Shown here piece after piece: positions 1 to 10,011 of a DNA stretch of 20,978 nt (within the stretch, counting starts at the first letter, position 1; every line of letters begins with the position of its first letter). The notes beneath the pieces were generated by a model. The model searched no databases, was not told the origin of the DNA, and saw only the letters and a list, made by a program, of their open reading frames with translations. Source of the DNA: Pseudomonadota bacterium (GTDB lineage: Bacteria; Pseudomonadota; Alphaproteobacteria; Acetobacterales; Acetobacteraceae); NCBI GenBank assembly GCA_021826485.1, contig JAKAZX010000014.1, positions 1 to 20,978 of the forward strand, given 5' to 3'. The position numbers and the translations under genes were made by a program.

Positions 1-58
1 GCTCTGGCTGCGCCTTGCGATGACGGGGGGCGGCGCGCGCCATTACCTCCCACGTCAT
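1..58 (-). CDS. Possible 5' end of a divergent gene (truncated by window edge)
   Basis: On the minus strand an open frame without stops runs from an ATG at 58 (or 43) to the window edge. Read from 58 it begins MTWEVMARAAPRHRKAQPE. GGAGG-like sequences precede both ATGs but only 2 nt away, which is closer than usual. The position, divergent from a MmyB-type regulator, is where a regulated target gene often sits. Too little sequence is present to recognise a family, and in DNA this GC-rich a short open frame means little. Confidence 0.22.
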   Translation of the reverse strand, partial: MTWEVMARAAPRHRKAQPE

Positions 59-80
59 CGCCTCCCCGTCCCTGCCGCGC

Positions 81-92
81 TATCCTCCCGGC
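81..92 (+). promoter_or_regulatory. -10 element of a predicted leaderless promoter
   Basis: The hexamer TATCCT (81-86), in the context GCTATCCT, ends exactly 6 nt before the ATG at 93. There is no Shine-Dalgarno sequence between it and the start, so transcription would begin at or next to the A of the ATG. The same spacing recurs at 12198 and 12795. No convincing -35 element is visible. Confidence 0.5.
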
Positions 93-890
93 ATGGGCGC
101 CATCCGACCGGTCGGCGAGTTGCTGCGGGAATGGCGGCAGTTGCGGCGGCTGAGCCAGCTTGATCTGGCGTGCGAGGCCGATATCTCCACGCGGCATCTG
201 AGTTTCGTGGAAACCGGGCGGGCGGTGCCGAGCCGGGAGATGGTGCTGCGGCTGGCCGAGCATCTCGACGTGCCGATGCGCGAGCGCAATGCGCTGCTGC
301 TCGCCGCCGGGTTCGCGCCGGTGTTCGCCGAGCGGGCACTGGACGATCCGGCGCTGGGCGCCGCACGCGCCGCCGTCGCGGTGGTGCTGGAGCGGCAGAA
401 GCCGTATCCGGCCTTCGCGCTCGACCGGCAGTGGCGCATCGTCGCCTCCAACCGCGCGCTGCCGCAGCTTTATGCGGGCGTGGCGCCGGCGCTGCTGGCG
501 CCGCCGGTGAACGCCATGCGGCTCAGCCTGCATCCGCAGGGCCTCGCGCCGCGCATCGCCAACCTGGCGGAGTGGCGGGCACATCTGCTGGCGCGGCTGC
601 GGCGGCAGATCGCGGTGTCGGCGGATGCGGAACTGGCGGCGCTGCTGCGCGAACTGCTGACCTATCCGGCGCCCGACGCGGCGACGCCGCCGCCCGCGCC
701 CACTGCGGTGCTGGTGCCGCTGCGCATCGCCACCGCCGCCGGCACGCTGGCGTTCTTCAGTACGACGACGGTGTTCGGCACGCCGCTGGACGTGACGCTG
801 GCGGAGCTTGCCATCGAACTGTTCTTCGCCGCCGATGCGGCGACGGACGCGCTGGTGCGCCAGTTCGCTGCCGACGCCGCGCCGGTATGA
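93..890 (+). CDS. XRE-family transcriptional regulator with MmyB-like ligand-binding domain
   Basis: A 265-aa DNA-binding regulator. Residues about 7-62 form a helix-turn-helix of the XRE/Cro type: LLREWRQLRRLSQLDLA is the first helix pair, and the ISTRHLSFVETGRAVPS segment around 31-47 is the typical recognition-helix and turn region. Residues about 95-258 match the MmyB-like ligand-binding fold: the PYPAFALDRQWRIVASN segment at 104-120 and the FFSTTTVFGTPLDVTLAELAIELF segment (in two parts, 221-245) are hallmarks of this family. Such regulators often control a neighbouring oxidoreductase or a divergent gene; the ligand is unknown. The ATG at 93 is preferred because the HTH begins at once and a -10 element sits 6 nt upstream, although there is no ribosome-binding site. 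Confidence 0.9.
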   Translation: MGAIRPVGELLREWRQLRRLSQLDLACEADISTRHLSFVETGRAVPSREMVLRLAEHLDVPMRERNALLLAAGFAPVFAERALDDPALGAARAAVAVVLERQKPYPAFALDRQWRIVASNRALPQLYAGVAPALLAPPVNAMRLSLHPQGLAPRIANLAEWRAHLLARLRRQIAVSADAELAALLRELLTYPAPDAATPPPAPTAVLVPLRIATAAGTLAFFSTTTVFGTPLDVTLAELAIELFFAADAATDALVRQFAADAAPV

Positions 891-986
891 CCTGCGGCGT
901 AATCGCTTCGCCGCACGATGCCGCGCATCCTCCCCTCGTCAGGCGGATGGCCAGGGTGGCCGCCGCGACAGAGCGGAGAATCTGCG

Positions 987-1361
987 ATGAGCAACGTGAA
1001 CGAGACCGTGGTGCGCTACATCGCCTGCTGGAACGAGCAGGACGCGCGGCGCCGGCGCGAGCTGGTGGCGGCCACCTGGACGGCGGACGGACGCTATGTG
1101 GACGCGCATCGCGACGGGACCGGCCATGACGCAATCGACGCGCTGATCGCCACCGCGCAGGCGCACTTCCCCGGCTACCGCCTGAACCTGGTCAGCGGGA
1201 TCGAGGCGCACAACGACCGCGTGCGGTTCAGTTGGGCGGCCGGCGGCGCGCCGGACGCGCCGCTGTTCATCGCCGGCACCGACTTCGTCGAGCTGGCGGC
1301 CGACGGGCGCATGCGCAGCGTCACCGGCTTCACCGACGCAGCGCCGGCGGCGGCCGGCTGA
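987..1361 (+). CDS. NTF2-like / SnoaL-type small protein
   Basis: A 124-aa protein with the outline of the NTF2-like (SnoaL) superfamily: an N-terminal helix around 4-31 (ETVVRYIACWNEQDARRRRE), then TWTADGRYVDAHRDGTGHDAI, and beta strands ending in VELAADGRMRSVTGF at about 99-113. Members are cone-shaped alpha+beta barrels acting as isomerases, hydrolases or binding proteins; no catalytic pair identifies this one. The frame is open upstream to an ATG at 918, but the ATG at 987 is chosen because the family fold begins there and GCGGAGA lies 7-13 nt before it. It follows the MmyB-like regulator by 96 bp on the same strand and may be its target, which is an inference. Confidence 0.8.
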   Translation: MSNVNETVVRYIACWNEQDARRRRELVAATWTADGRYVDAHRDGTGHDAIDALIATAQAHFPGYRLNLVSGIEAHNDRVRFSWAAGGAPDAPLFIAGTDFVELAADGRMRSVTGFTDAAPAAAG

Positions 1362-1368
1362 CCGGCCG

Positions 1369-1403
1369 CGCCCCGCGCCCGCACATGCGGCGGGCGCGGG
1401 GCG
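1369..1403. terminator. Strong bidirectional hairpin between convergent genes
   Basis: A perfect inverted repeat: CGCCCCGCGCCCG (1369-1381) pairs with CGGGCGCGGGGCG (1391-1403), and C1382-G1390 adds a 14th pair around a 7-nt loop. It lies 7 nt after the NTF2-like stop and 6 nt beyond the RidA-family stop, so it can serve both strands. No U-tract follows on either strand, so it is a terminator-like or 3'-end-stabilising hairpin rather than a canonical intrinsic terminator. Confidence 0.7.
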
Positions 1404-1409
1404 ATGCGG

Positions 1410-1823
1410 TCACGCTTTCGGCTTCACCGCGATCACGTCGATCTCCACCACCCATTCCGGCCGCGCCAGCGCCTGCACGACGAGGCCGGTGAACACCGGA
1501 TGGACGCCTTTCAGCCAGCGCCCGGCGACGCGGTACACCGCCTCCCGGTAGCGGATGTCGGTGAGGTAGACGGTGGCTTTCACGATGTGGTCGAGCGAGG
1601 AGCCGCATTCGCGCAGCAGCAGGTCGATGTTGCGCATCACCTGCTCCGCCTGCCCGGCGGGATCGCCGACGGCGACATTCTCCCGCGTGTCGAGGTCCTG
1701 CGCCACCTGGCCGCGCAGATAGACCGTGTCCCCGGCGATCACCGCCTGGCAGAGATCGTTGTCCAGCTTCTGTTCGGGATAGGTGTCGCGGGTGTTGAAC
1801 TTGCGGATGCGCGTATGGGTCAT
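1410..1823 (-). CDS. RidA-family (YjgF/YER057c/UK114) protein
   Basis: A 137-aa cytosolic protein with the family core: VYLRGQVAQDLDTRENVAVGD (about 34-54, in two parts), the helix QAEQVMRNIDLLLRECGSSL, the strand IVKATVYLTDI (80-90) and the C-terminal VVEIDVIAV (125-133). Classical RidA enzymes are trimeric and hydrolyse reactive enamine/imine intermediates using an arginine (R105 in E. coli RidA). Here the aligned stretch HPVFTGLVVQALARPEW (108-124) has Phe or Thr where that arginine is expected, so deaminase activity is doubtful and a RidA-like subgroup is more likely. The start at 1823 is chosen over an upstream in-frame start at 1850 because CGGAG lies about 8 nt before it. It is downstream of the DUF1989/HpaB pair on the same strand, beyond a repeat. 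Confidence 0.9.
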   Translation of the reverse strand: MTHTRIRKFNTRDTYPEQKLDNDLCQAVIAGDTVYLRGQVAQDLDTRENVAVGDPAGQAEQVMRNIDLLLRECGSSLDHIVKATVYLTDIRYREAVYRVAGRWLKGVHPVFTGLVVQALARPEWVVEIDVIAVKPKA

Positions 1824-1849
1824 CGTGATGCTCCGACAGAGAGAATCCA

Positions 1850-1910
1850 CAGATTACGCAGATTTACGCAGATTCGGCCTGAACGAAAATCTGCGAAATC
1901 TGCGAAATCC
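1850..1910. repeat. AT-rich imperfect palindromic repeat with CAGATT/AATCTG units
   Basis: Three CAGATT-led units on the left (starting 1850, 1859, 1869) face two AATCTGCGA units on the right (1888-1896, 1897-1905). The arms CAGATTTACGCAGATT (1859-1874) and AATCTGCGAAATCTG (1888-1902) are inverted copies differing by one inserted base, around a 13-nt loop. The segment is far less GC-rich than its surroundings and fills the gap between the HpaB-family stop and the RidA-family start. It looks like an interspersed repeat of the AATCTGCG type rather than coding sequence. It could also act as a weak 3' hairpin for the upstream pair. Confidence 0.65.
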
Positions 1911-1915
1911 GTCGA

Positions 1916-3376
1916 TTATGCCTTCTTCTTCCCCAGCACCCGCTCCGACACGCCGGCGGCGCGGCGGGCGGCTTCCAGCGGGGTGCGCCAGTCGAAGCTG
2001 CGCCACACCGCGGCGAGATGCGCGAACGGCGGGGATTGCGCGAACAACTGGAAGGTCAGCCGGTGGCCGGCATAGTCCGAGTTCAGCAGGTCGCGCGCGA
2101 AGGCGAGCAGGCGGCGCCGATCCTCCGCCGCCCAGTCCTCGTTGACGGTATAGTATTTCTCCAGCCACGGGGCCGCCTCGGCATTGCGGAAGGTGGCGGC
2201 GTCGGGGGTGATGCAGATCTGCCCGCCGCACAGCTCGCGCGCGATGTGCATCATGTGGTGCAGTTGCGAGCAGGCCAGCACGCGGCCGGTGTAGAGCAGC
2301 GACTGGTTCGGCATCAGCAGCCCGGCCGGGCTTTTCTCGGCCAGCGCGATCGCCGCCGTCAGATGCGCGTGGATGCCTTCGCGGTAGCAGGCGAGCGTCG
2401 CCAGCTTCTCCTGCACCGCCTGCTGCTTGTCGAGGCCGGTCTGCCGCGCGTTCAGCAGCGCCGCGCCGATCATCAGATCGGCCGAGCGCAGGATGCGCAG
2501 CACGAAGGCGAAGGCGCTGTAGCGGTGCAGCGTCGCGCGGATGTAGCTGGCGGCGCGGGTGTGCCGGTAGAACAGCACATTCTCCCACGGGATCAGCACG
2601 TCGTCGAACACGACCAGCGAATCCACCTCGTCGAAGCGGTTGGCGAGCGGATAATCCTCCGCCGGCGCGCGGCCGGCGAAGCCGGTGCGGCAGATGAACT
2701 TCAGATTGGGCGAAGCGAAGTCGCAGATGAAGCCGACCGCGTAATCCGACAGCTCGGCATCGCCCCAGTTGGCGATGGTCGGCTTGGTGAACGCCTGGTT
2801 GGCATAGGCGGCGGCGGTTTCGTATTTGGCGCCGCGCACGACGATGCCGGCATCGGTTTCCCGCACCACATGCAGCAGCATGTCGGGGTCCTGGTCCTGC
2901 GGGCGCTTCGAGCGGTCGCCCTTCGGATCGGTGTTGGCGGAGACGTGGAACGGGTCGCGCGCGATCACCTGCGCGACATGACGGCGGATGTTCTCGGCGA
3001 AGCGGGGATCAACCTCGTTCAGCACGTCCTGCCCGTCATAGAGCGACCACATCTCGCCCACCGTCTCGTCGCCGACGCGCGTCACCACGCCGGCGATCTC
3101 GTCCAGCACGGTCTCCACCGCGCGGCGCTTGTCGTGCCAGTCCTGCTGCGTCTGCGGCAGCTTCACCGCGACCGGGTTCACCTCTCCGGCCGGGTCGGCA
3201 TAGGTCATCACTGCGCGGAACCGCGCCTCGTGCTGCATGTCGTAGATGCGGGCGCGCACATCGACCAGCGGGCGCAGCATCTTATGGGTGGTGACATCGG
3301 CCACCCGTTCCCCGTCGATCCAGACGCGGCGGCCGTCGCGCAGGCTGTCGCGGTATTCGGCGCCGGTGCGGATCAT
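1916..3376 (-). CDS. HpaB-family FAD-dependent aromatic monooxygenase (4-hydroxyphenylacetate 3-hydroxylase type)
   Basis: A 486-aa flavin-diffusible monooxygenase large component, close to the usual 480-520 aa. The N-terminal domain (about 1-265) begins MIRTGAEYRDSLRDGRRVWI and contains RPQDQDPDMLLHVVRETDAG (158-177), VVRGAKYETAAAY (179-191) and the conserved VVFDDVLIPWENVLFYR (255-271); the acyl-CoA-dehydrogenase-like C-terminal domain has ARELCGGQICITPDAATFRN (379-398). Family members add a hydroxyl to phenolic or related substrates using FADH2 from a separate reductase (HpaC); no reductase gene is present here. The substrate cannot be read from sequence. The ATG at 3376 overlaps the upstream DUF1989 stop (ATGA) and has GGGAGG about 7 nt before it, so the pair is translationally coupled. 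The frame stays open far upstream, but that stretch is the DUF1989 gene in another frame. Confidence 0.9.
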   Translation of the reverse strand: MIRTGAEYRDSLRDGRRVWIDGERVADVTTHKMLRPLVDVRARIYDMQHEARFRAVMTYADPAGEVNPVAVKLPQTQQDWHDKRRAVETVLDEIAGVVTRVGDETVGEMWSLYDGQDVLNEVDPRFAENIRRHVAQVIARDPFHVSANTDPKGDRSKRPQDQDPDMLLHVVRETDAGIVVRGAKYETAAAYANQAFTKPTIANWGDAELSDYAVGFICDFASPNLKFICRTGFAGRAPAEDYPLANRFDEVDSLVVFDDVLIPWENVLFYRHTRAASYIRATLHRYSAFAFVLRILRSADLMIGAALLNARQTGLDKQQAVQEKLATLACYREGIHAHLTAAIALAEKSPAGLLMPNQSLLYTGRVLACSQLHHMMHIARELCGGQICITPDAATFRNAEAAPWLEKYYTVNEDWAAEDRRRLLAFARDLLNSDYAGHRLTFQLFAQSPPFAHLAAVWRSFDWRTPLEAARRAAGVSERVLGKKKA

Positions 3377-3981
3377 GCCCGCGCCTCCCGGATCTCGAAA
3401 TGCGCGGCGGTGGGGCGGCGCGCGGTGCCGTTGATCGGCAGGATGTCCTGCGGACAGGCGGAAAAGGCGATGACGAGGTCCATTTCCGCCCGCAGCGCGA
3501 CATAGCTGCCGGGGGTGCAGACCGGCGGATCGAACGACACCAGCCCCTCCGCGGTCCAGGGAATGTTCATGAACAGGTTGAGCGGGCTCGGCGTCTCCGG
3601 CGGGCGCAGGCCGAGTTCGGCGAGGCCCTGGGCGAGATTGTCGGTGCAGTTGTCGTGGTAATCGGTGCAGCCCAGCCCCTGGTAGCGATAGCGGTCGCAG
3701 GCGGCGATCAGCGTGTCGTGGACGCCGCCCGCGGTATCCTCGGTCAGCGTCAGGATCGGGCGGCGGCGGTTGGTGACCAGCGTGTCGCCGATGCGCGGCG
3801 TCAGCCGCAGCATCGCCGCGCGGCTGTGCTCCATCGACATGAACTCGGCAAGGTCGGCGCGGTTGAACGCCCAGGTATCGACCACCTGCGCGCCATGCGT
3901 GTTGACGACCCGCACGGTCTGCCCGGCGGCGACGAAGGCCGCCTTGCCGCGCCGCGCCGGGATGGTGGAAAGCCCGGGCAT
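3373..3981 (-). CDS. DUF1989 / urea carboxylase-associated family protein
   Basis: A 202-aa protein of the DUF1989 family. It shows the usual order: GQTVRVVNTHGAQVVDTWAF (20-39), the EHSRA segment (51-55), GVHDTLIAACDR (86-97), the GCTDYHDNCTDN cluster (104-115), LNLFMNIPW (134-142), DPPVCTPGSYVALRAEMDLV (151-170) and SACPQDILPINGTARRPT (174-191). Some family members (CgdA/CgdB) form carboxyguanidine deiminase beside guanidine/urea carboxylase; no carboxylase is encoded here, so another C-N bond substrate is possible. The ATG at 3981 is chosen because homology begins there and a G-rich leader precedes it; the frame is open to 4092 but that region holds the promoter. It is the first gene of a unit with the HpaB-type monooxygenase, and divergent from the ABC operon. 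Confidence 0.85.
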   Translation of the reverse strand: MPGLSTIPARRGKAAFVAAGQTVRVVNTHGAQVVDTWAFNRADLAEFMSMEHSRAAMLRLTPRIGDTLVTNRRRPILTLTEDTAGGVHDTLIAACDRYRYQGLGCTDYHDNCTDNLAQGLAELGLRPPETPSPLNLFMNIPWTAEGLVSFDPPVCTPGSYVALRAEMDLVIAFSACPQDILPINGTARRPTAAHFEIREARA

Positions 3982-4003
3982 GCCCCGCCCCCGCTGATTG
4001 CCT

Positions 4004-4040
4004 GGCGGGCAGGATAGGCGGGTCGGGCGGCGGCTGCCAA
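4004..4040 (-). promoter_or_regulatory. Predicted promoter of the DUF1989-HpaB unit
   Basis: On the minus strand a -35-like TTGGCA (4040-4035) is followed after 18 nt by a -10-like TATCCT (4016-4011) in the context GCCTATCCT. Transcription would start near 4004, leaving about a 23-nt leader with the G-rich ribosome-binding region AGCGGGGGCGGGG before the ATG at 3981. The -10 matches the elements before the predicted leaderless genes of this window. The divergent ABC operon must start within the same 125-bp gap; its own -10 is not clear (CAGAGT at 4070-4075 is the weak candidate). Confidence 0.5.
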
Positions 4041-4106
4041 TGCGGCTTCCCAGCGCCGCCCGCTCGGGGCAGAGTGGCCCCCCGGGATGCACCGGAGGAG
4101 GCTGCG

Positions 4107-5684
4107 ATGCGGCGGCGGGACCTTCTGTTGACGGCGGCGGCGGCGCTGGCGGCGCCGCGCATCGGGCGGGCGGAGGCAGCCAGCACGCTGCGCTTCATCC
4201 CCCAGGCGGACCTGGCGACGCTCGATCCGCACTGGACCACCGCCTATGTCACCCGCAACCACGCCTACATGGTGTACGACACGCTGTACGGCAGCGACGG
4301 CAAGTTCCAGGCCTCGCCGCAGATGGTGGCGGGCCATGTGATCGAGGATGACGGCCGGCGCTGGACGCTGACGCTGCGCGACGGGCTGAAATGGCACGAC
4401 GGGGAGAAGGTGCTGGCGCGCGACTGCGTCGCCAGCATCCGCCGCTGGGCGCAGCGCGATGCGTTCGGCCAGGCGCTGACGGCGGTGACCGACGAGCTGT
4501 CCGCCCCGGACGACACGCGGATCGTGTTCCGGCTGAAACGGCCGTTCCCGCTGCTGCCGACCGCGCTCGGCAAAAGCGCCTCGCCGATGGCCGGCATGAT
4601 GCCGGAGCGGCTGGCCAGCACCGATTCGATGAGCCAGGTGAAGGAAATCATCGGCAGCGGCCCGTTCCGCTTCGTGATGGATGAGCGGGTGCCCGGCGCG
4701 CGGGCGGTGTATGCCCGCTTCGACGGCTACGTGCCGCGCGCGGACGGCACGCCCGACTGGACCGCGGGGCCGAAGCGCGCGCATTTCGACCGGGTGATCT
4801 GGACCACCATCCCCGATCCCTCCACCGCCTCGGCCGCGGTGCAGAGCGGGGAGCAGGACTGGTGGGAATACACCACCGCCGATCTGCTGCCGATGCTGCG
4901 CAAGGACAAGGGCGTGCGCGTGGACGTGCTGGACAAATACGGCACCACGGAAATCCTGCGCTTCAATCACCTGTATCCGCCATTCGACAACCCGGCGGTG
5001 CGGCGCGCCGTGCTGGGCGCGATCTCGCAGGCCGATTTCATGGAATCGGTCGCCGGCGACGACACCAGCATGTGGCGCGACGGCGTCGGCTTCTTCTGTC
5101 CCGGCACGGCGCTTGCAAACGATGCCGGCATGCAGGCACTGAACGGCAAGCGCGACCTCGCCCGCTCGAAGCGCGAGCTGGAGGCGGCGGGCTACAAGGG
5201 GGAGCGGGTGGCGCTGATGGTGCCGACCGACTTCCCCTCGCTGAAGGCGCTGTGCGATGTCGCGGCCGACCTGATGGGCAAGCTCGGCATGAACGTCGAT
5301 TACCAGGCGATCGACTGGGGCACGCTGGTGCAGCGGCGCGCCAAGCGCGACCCGGTGGACAAGGGCGGCTGGAACGCGTTCTGCACCGGCTTCAACAGCA
5401 GCGACCTGCTGAACCCGGCCGGCCATCTGCCGCTGCGCGCCAACGGTGCCAAGGCGTGGTTCGGCTGGCCGGACGACCCGAAGCTGGAACAGTTGCGCGA
5501 CGGCTGGTTCGCCGCGCCCGATGCCGCCGCGCAGAAGAAGCTGGCCGAGGAGATCCAGTTGGAGGCGTTCCAGGACGTGCCCTATGTGCCGCTCGGCTCC
5601 TACATGCAGGCGACCGCCTATCGCGCCGATCTGCACGGCATCCTCGACGGCTTCGCGATCTTCTGGAACGTGCAGCGCGGATGA
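4107..5684 (+). CDS. ABC transporter substrate-binding protein, family 5 (first of a tandem pair)
   Basis: A 525-aa periplasmic solute-binding protein of the SBP_bac_5 (oligopeptide/dipeptide/nickel) family, normal in length. It starts with a Tat-like leader (MRRRDLLLTAAAALAAPRIG, cleavage near AEA-A about residue 24) and has no lipobox, so it should be free in the periplasm. Typical motifs follow: LRFIPQADLATLDPHW, MVYDTLYG, LRDGLKWHDGEKVLARDCVAS, and the central GSGPFRFVMDERVPGARAV region. The ATG at 4107 has GGAGGAG 6 nt upstream; an in-frame GTG at 4074 is less likely. It heads the operon and is clearly paralogous along its whole length to the next gene. The ligand is unknown; a compound catabolised by the divergent monooxygenase unit is the contextual guess. 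Confidence 0.93.
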   Translation: MRRRDLLLTAAAALAAPRIGRAEAASTLRFIPQADLATLDPHWTTAYVTRNHAYMVYDTLYGSDGKFQASPQMVAGHVIEDDGRRWTLTLRDGLKWHDGEKVLARDCVASIRRWAQRDAFGQALTAVTDELSAPDDTRIVFRLKRPFPLLPTALGKSASPMAGMMPERLASTDSMSQVKEIIGSGPFRFVMDERVPGARAVYARFDGYVPRADGTPDWTAGPKRAHFDRVIWTTIPDPSTASAAVQSGEQDWWEYTTADLLPMLRKDKGVRVDVLDKYGTTEILRFNHLYPPFDNPAVRRAVLGAISQADFMESVAGDDTSMWRDGVGFFCPGTALANDAGMQALNGKRDLARSKRELEAAGYKGERVALMVPTDFPSLKALCDVAADLMGKLGMNVDYQAIDWGTLVQRRAKRDPVDKGGWNAFCTGFNSSDLLNPAGHLPLRANGAKAWFGWPDDPKLEQLRDGWFAAPDAAAQKKLAEEIQLEAFQDVPYVPLGSYMQATAYRADLHGILDGFAIFWNVQRG

Positions 5685-7269
5685 GCATGCCCGTGCTCGG
5701 CCGGCGCGCGGCGCTGACGCTGGCCGCGGGGGCGCTGGCGGCTCCGGCGGTCGCGCGGGCCGATGCGGCGCGGGTGCTGCGTTTCGTGCCGCAGGCCAAT
5801 CTGTCCAGCCTGGATGCGGTCGCCGGCACGCAATACGTGGTGCGCAACGCCGCAGCGATGGTGTGGGAGACGCTGTACGGCGTGGACGCCAGCTTCACGC
5901 CGCGCCCGCAGATGTGCGAAGGCCACGAGGCGAGTGCGGATTTCCGCACCTGGACGTTCCGGCTGCGCCCCGGCCTGCGCTGGCACGACGGCGAGCGCGT
6001 GACCTCCCGCGACGTGGTCGCCAGCCTGCAGCGCTGGATGGTGCGCGACACCATGGGCCAGGTGATCCGCGGCCGGCTCGATGCGCTGGAGGCGATCGAC
6101 GACCGCAGCGTGCGCTTCCGGCTGAACAAGCCGTTCAGCAAGATGCTGTTCGCCCTCGGCAAAAGCAACGCGCCGATGGCGCTGATCATGCCCGAGCGGA
6201 TCGCCCGTACCGACCCGTTCCAGTTGATCGGCGACTATGTCGGCTCCGGCCCGATGGTGTTCCGCAAGGATGAGTGGGTACCCGGCGCGCGTGCGGTGTT
6301 CGCGCGCTTCGCCGGCTATCAGCCGCGGCAGGAACCGGGCGAATGGCTTGCCGGCGGCAAGCGGATGAACTTCGAGCGGATCGAATGGCAGATCCTGCCC
6401 GATCCCGCCACCGCCGGCGCCGCGCTGCAGAACGGCGAGGTGGACTGGTGGGAGACGCCGATCCCCGATCTGGTGCCGCTGCTGCGCCGCAACCGCGACG
6501 TGGTGGTGGACATCGCCGACCCGCTGGGCAATCTCGGCAGCCTGCGGATGAACCATCTGTTTCCGCCGTTCAGCGACGTGCGGGCGCGGCAGGCGCTGCT
6601 GATGGCGACGTCGCAATCCGACTACATGGAAGCGGTGTGCGGCGGCGACGCTGCGCTGTGGCAGACGACGGCGAGCTTCTTCACCCCCGGCACCGCGCTC
6701 TATACCGAGGATGGCGGCGAGCTGCTGAAAGGCCCGCGGCGCTATGACGCGGCGAAGCAACTGCTGGCCGCGGCGGGCTACAACGGGGAAAAGGTGATCC
6801 TGATGGTGGCAACCGACATGGCGATCACCAAGGCCGAGGGCGACGTCACCGCCGACATGCTCGGCCGCATCGGCATGAACGTCGATTATCAGGCGCTGGA
6901 CTGGGGCACCGTGGGGGCGCGGCGGGCCAAGAAGGACCCGCCGGGCAAGGGCGGCTGGCACATCTTCCACACCTGGCACGCGGGCGCCGACTGCATCAAC
7001 CCGGCCCCCTACACGGCGCTCGATGCCGGTGGCGACAAGGCGTGGTTCGGCTGGCCGAACAGCCCGGCGGTGGAGGACGGGATCGTCGCCTGGTACGACG
7101 CGCCCGACGCGACGGCCGAGAAGGCCGCCGCCGCCGCCATCAACCGTGCCGCCTTCGCCGACGTGGTCTATATCCCCACCGGGTTCTTCCGCCAGTACCA
7201 GGCGTGGCGCCGCGACGTCGCCGGCATCGCCAGGGCGCCGTTCCCGGTGTTCTGGGGCGTGCGCAAAGG

Positions 7270-7273
<4 letters not shown>
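5681..7273 (+). CDS. ABC transporter substrate-binding protein, family 5 (second of the pair)
   Basis: A 530-aa SBP_bac_5 protein. The leader contains GRRAALTLAAGALAAPAVA with probable cleavage after ARADA (about residue 29), again Tat-like and without a lipobox cysteine. Shared landmarks with the preceding gene include LRFVPQANLSSLDAV, WETLYGVD, LRWHDGERV, the VPGARAVFARFAGY segment, VDWWE, GMNVDYQALDWGT and KAWFGWPNSP, in the same order, so the two arose by tandem duplication and diverged. The ATG at 5681 overlaps the previous stop as ATGA; an in-frame ATG at 5687 is an alternative. Both binding proteins presumably share the single set of permeases and ATPases downstream, which would broaden the range of ligands. 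Confidence 0.92.
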
Positions 7274-8210
<937 letters not shown>

Positions 8211-8214
<4 letters not shown>

Positions 8215-9035
8215 TCCGCTGGGCACGGCGCAATCCCGGCATCGCCGCGGGCGGGCTGCTGCTGGTGCTGATCGTGCTGATCGCGATCCTGGCGCCGCTG
8301 ATGTTCACCGTCGATCCGACGGCGCTGGCACCGGCGCGGCGCACCCGCCCGCCATCGGCGCAGCACTGGTTCGGCACCGACATGCTGGGGCGGGACGTGT
8401 ATTCGCGCGTCATCTATGGCTCGCGCGTGTCGCTGATCGTCGGCTTCGCGGTGGCGCTGCTGTCCTCCGTGTTCGGGCTGGCGATCGGCGTCCTCGCCGG
8501 CTTCGTGCGCTGGCTGGACGAGGTGGTGATGCGCGCGATGGATGGGCTGATGTCGATCCCGCCGATCCTGCTGGCGATCGCGCTGATGGCGCTGACCCGC
8601 GGCAGCGTGCAGAACGTCATCATCGCCATCACCATCGCCGAGGTGCCGCGGGTCGGCCGGCTGGTGCGCGGCGTCGTGCTGTCGCTGCGCGAACTGCCGT
8701 ATGTGGAGGCGGCGATCGCCGCCGGCACGCGCACCCCGCGCCTCGTGTGGCGGCATATCCTGCCGAACACGCTGGCGCCGCTGATCGTGCAGGCCAGCTA
8801 CATCTGCGCCTCGGCGATGATCACCGAGGCGATCCTGAGCTTCATCGGCGCCGGCACGCCGCCGATCGTGCCGAGCTGGGGCAACATCATGGCGGAGGGC
8901 CGGGCGCTCTGGCAGGTCAAGCCGTTCATCGTGTTCTTCCCCGCCGCCGCGCTCAGCATCACGGTGCTGGCGGTCAACCTGCTGGGCGACGGGCTGCGCG
9001 ACGCGCTCGACCCGCGGCTGGCGAAGCGGCTGTAG
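8211..9035 (+). CDS. ABC transporter permease, DppC/OppC type
   Basis: A 274-aa inner-membrane permease. A first transmembrane helix (GIAAGGLLLVLIVLIAILAP) is followed by the OppC-type periplasmic segment HWFGTDMLGRDVYSRVIYGS. The core then has about five transmembrane segments, and the cytoplasmic EAA motif reads EAAIAAGTRTPRLVWRHILP. The end LLGDGLRDALDPRL is standard for DppC. Its ATG overlaps the DppB-type stop (ATGA at 8211-8214), which implies translational coupling and equal dosage of the two channel subunits. It is followed after 4 nt by the first ATPase. Confidence 0.93.
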
Positions 9036-9039
9036 CGCC

Positions 9040-10007
<968 letters not shown>

Positions 10008-10011
<4 letters not shown>

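Noticed and set aside
4070..4075. CAGAGT as the -10 of the ABC operon
   Set aside because: No matching -35 lies at 16-18 nt and the hexamer matches consensus poorly, so the promoter of this operon remains unassigned.
1916..4240. A 774-codon frame joining the HpaB-family gene to sequence upstream
   Set aside because: Similarity to HpaB begins at the ATG at 3376. The upstream part is low-complexity and overlaps the DUF1989 gene, which is real, in another frame.
3801..5636. A 611-codon minus-strand frame opposite the first binding protein
   Set aside because: It is Arg/His/Gly-rich and opposes a gene with a ribosome-binding site, signal peptide and family motifs. Shadow frame.
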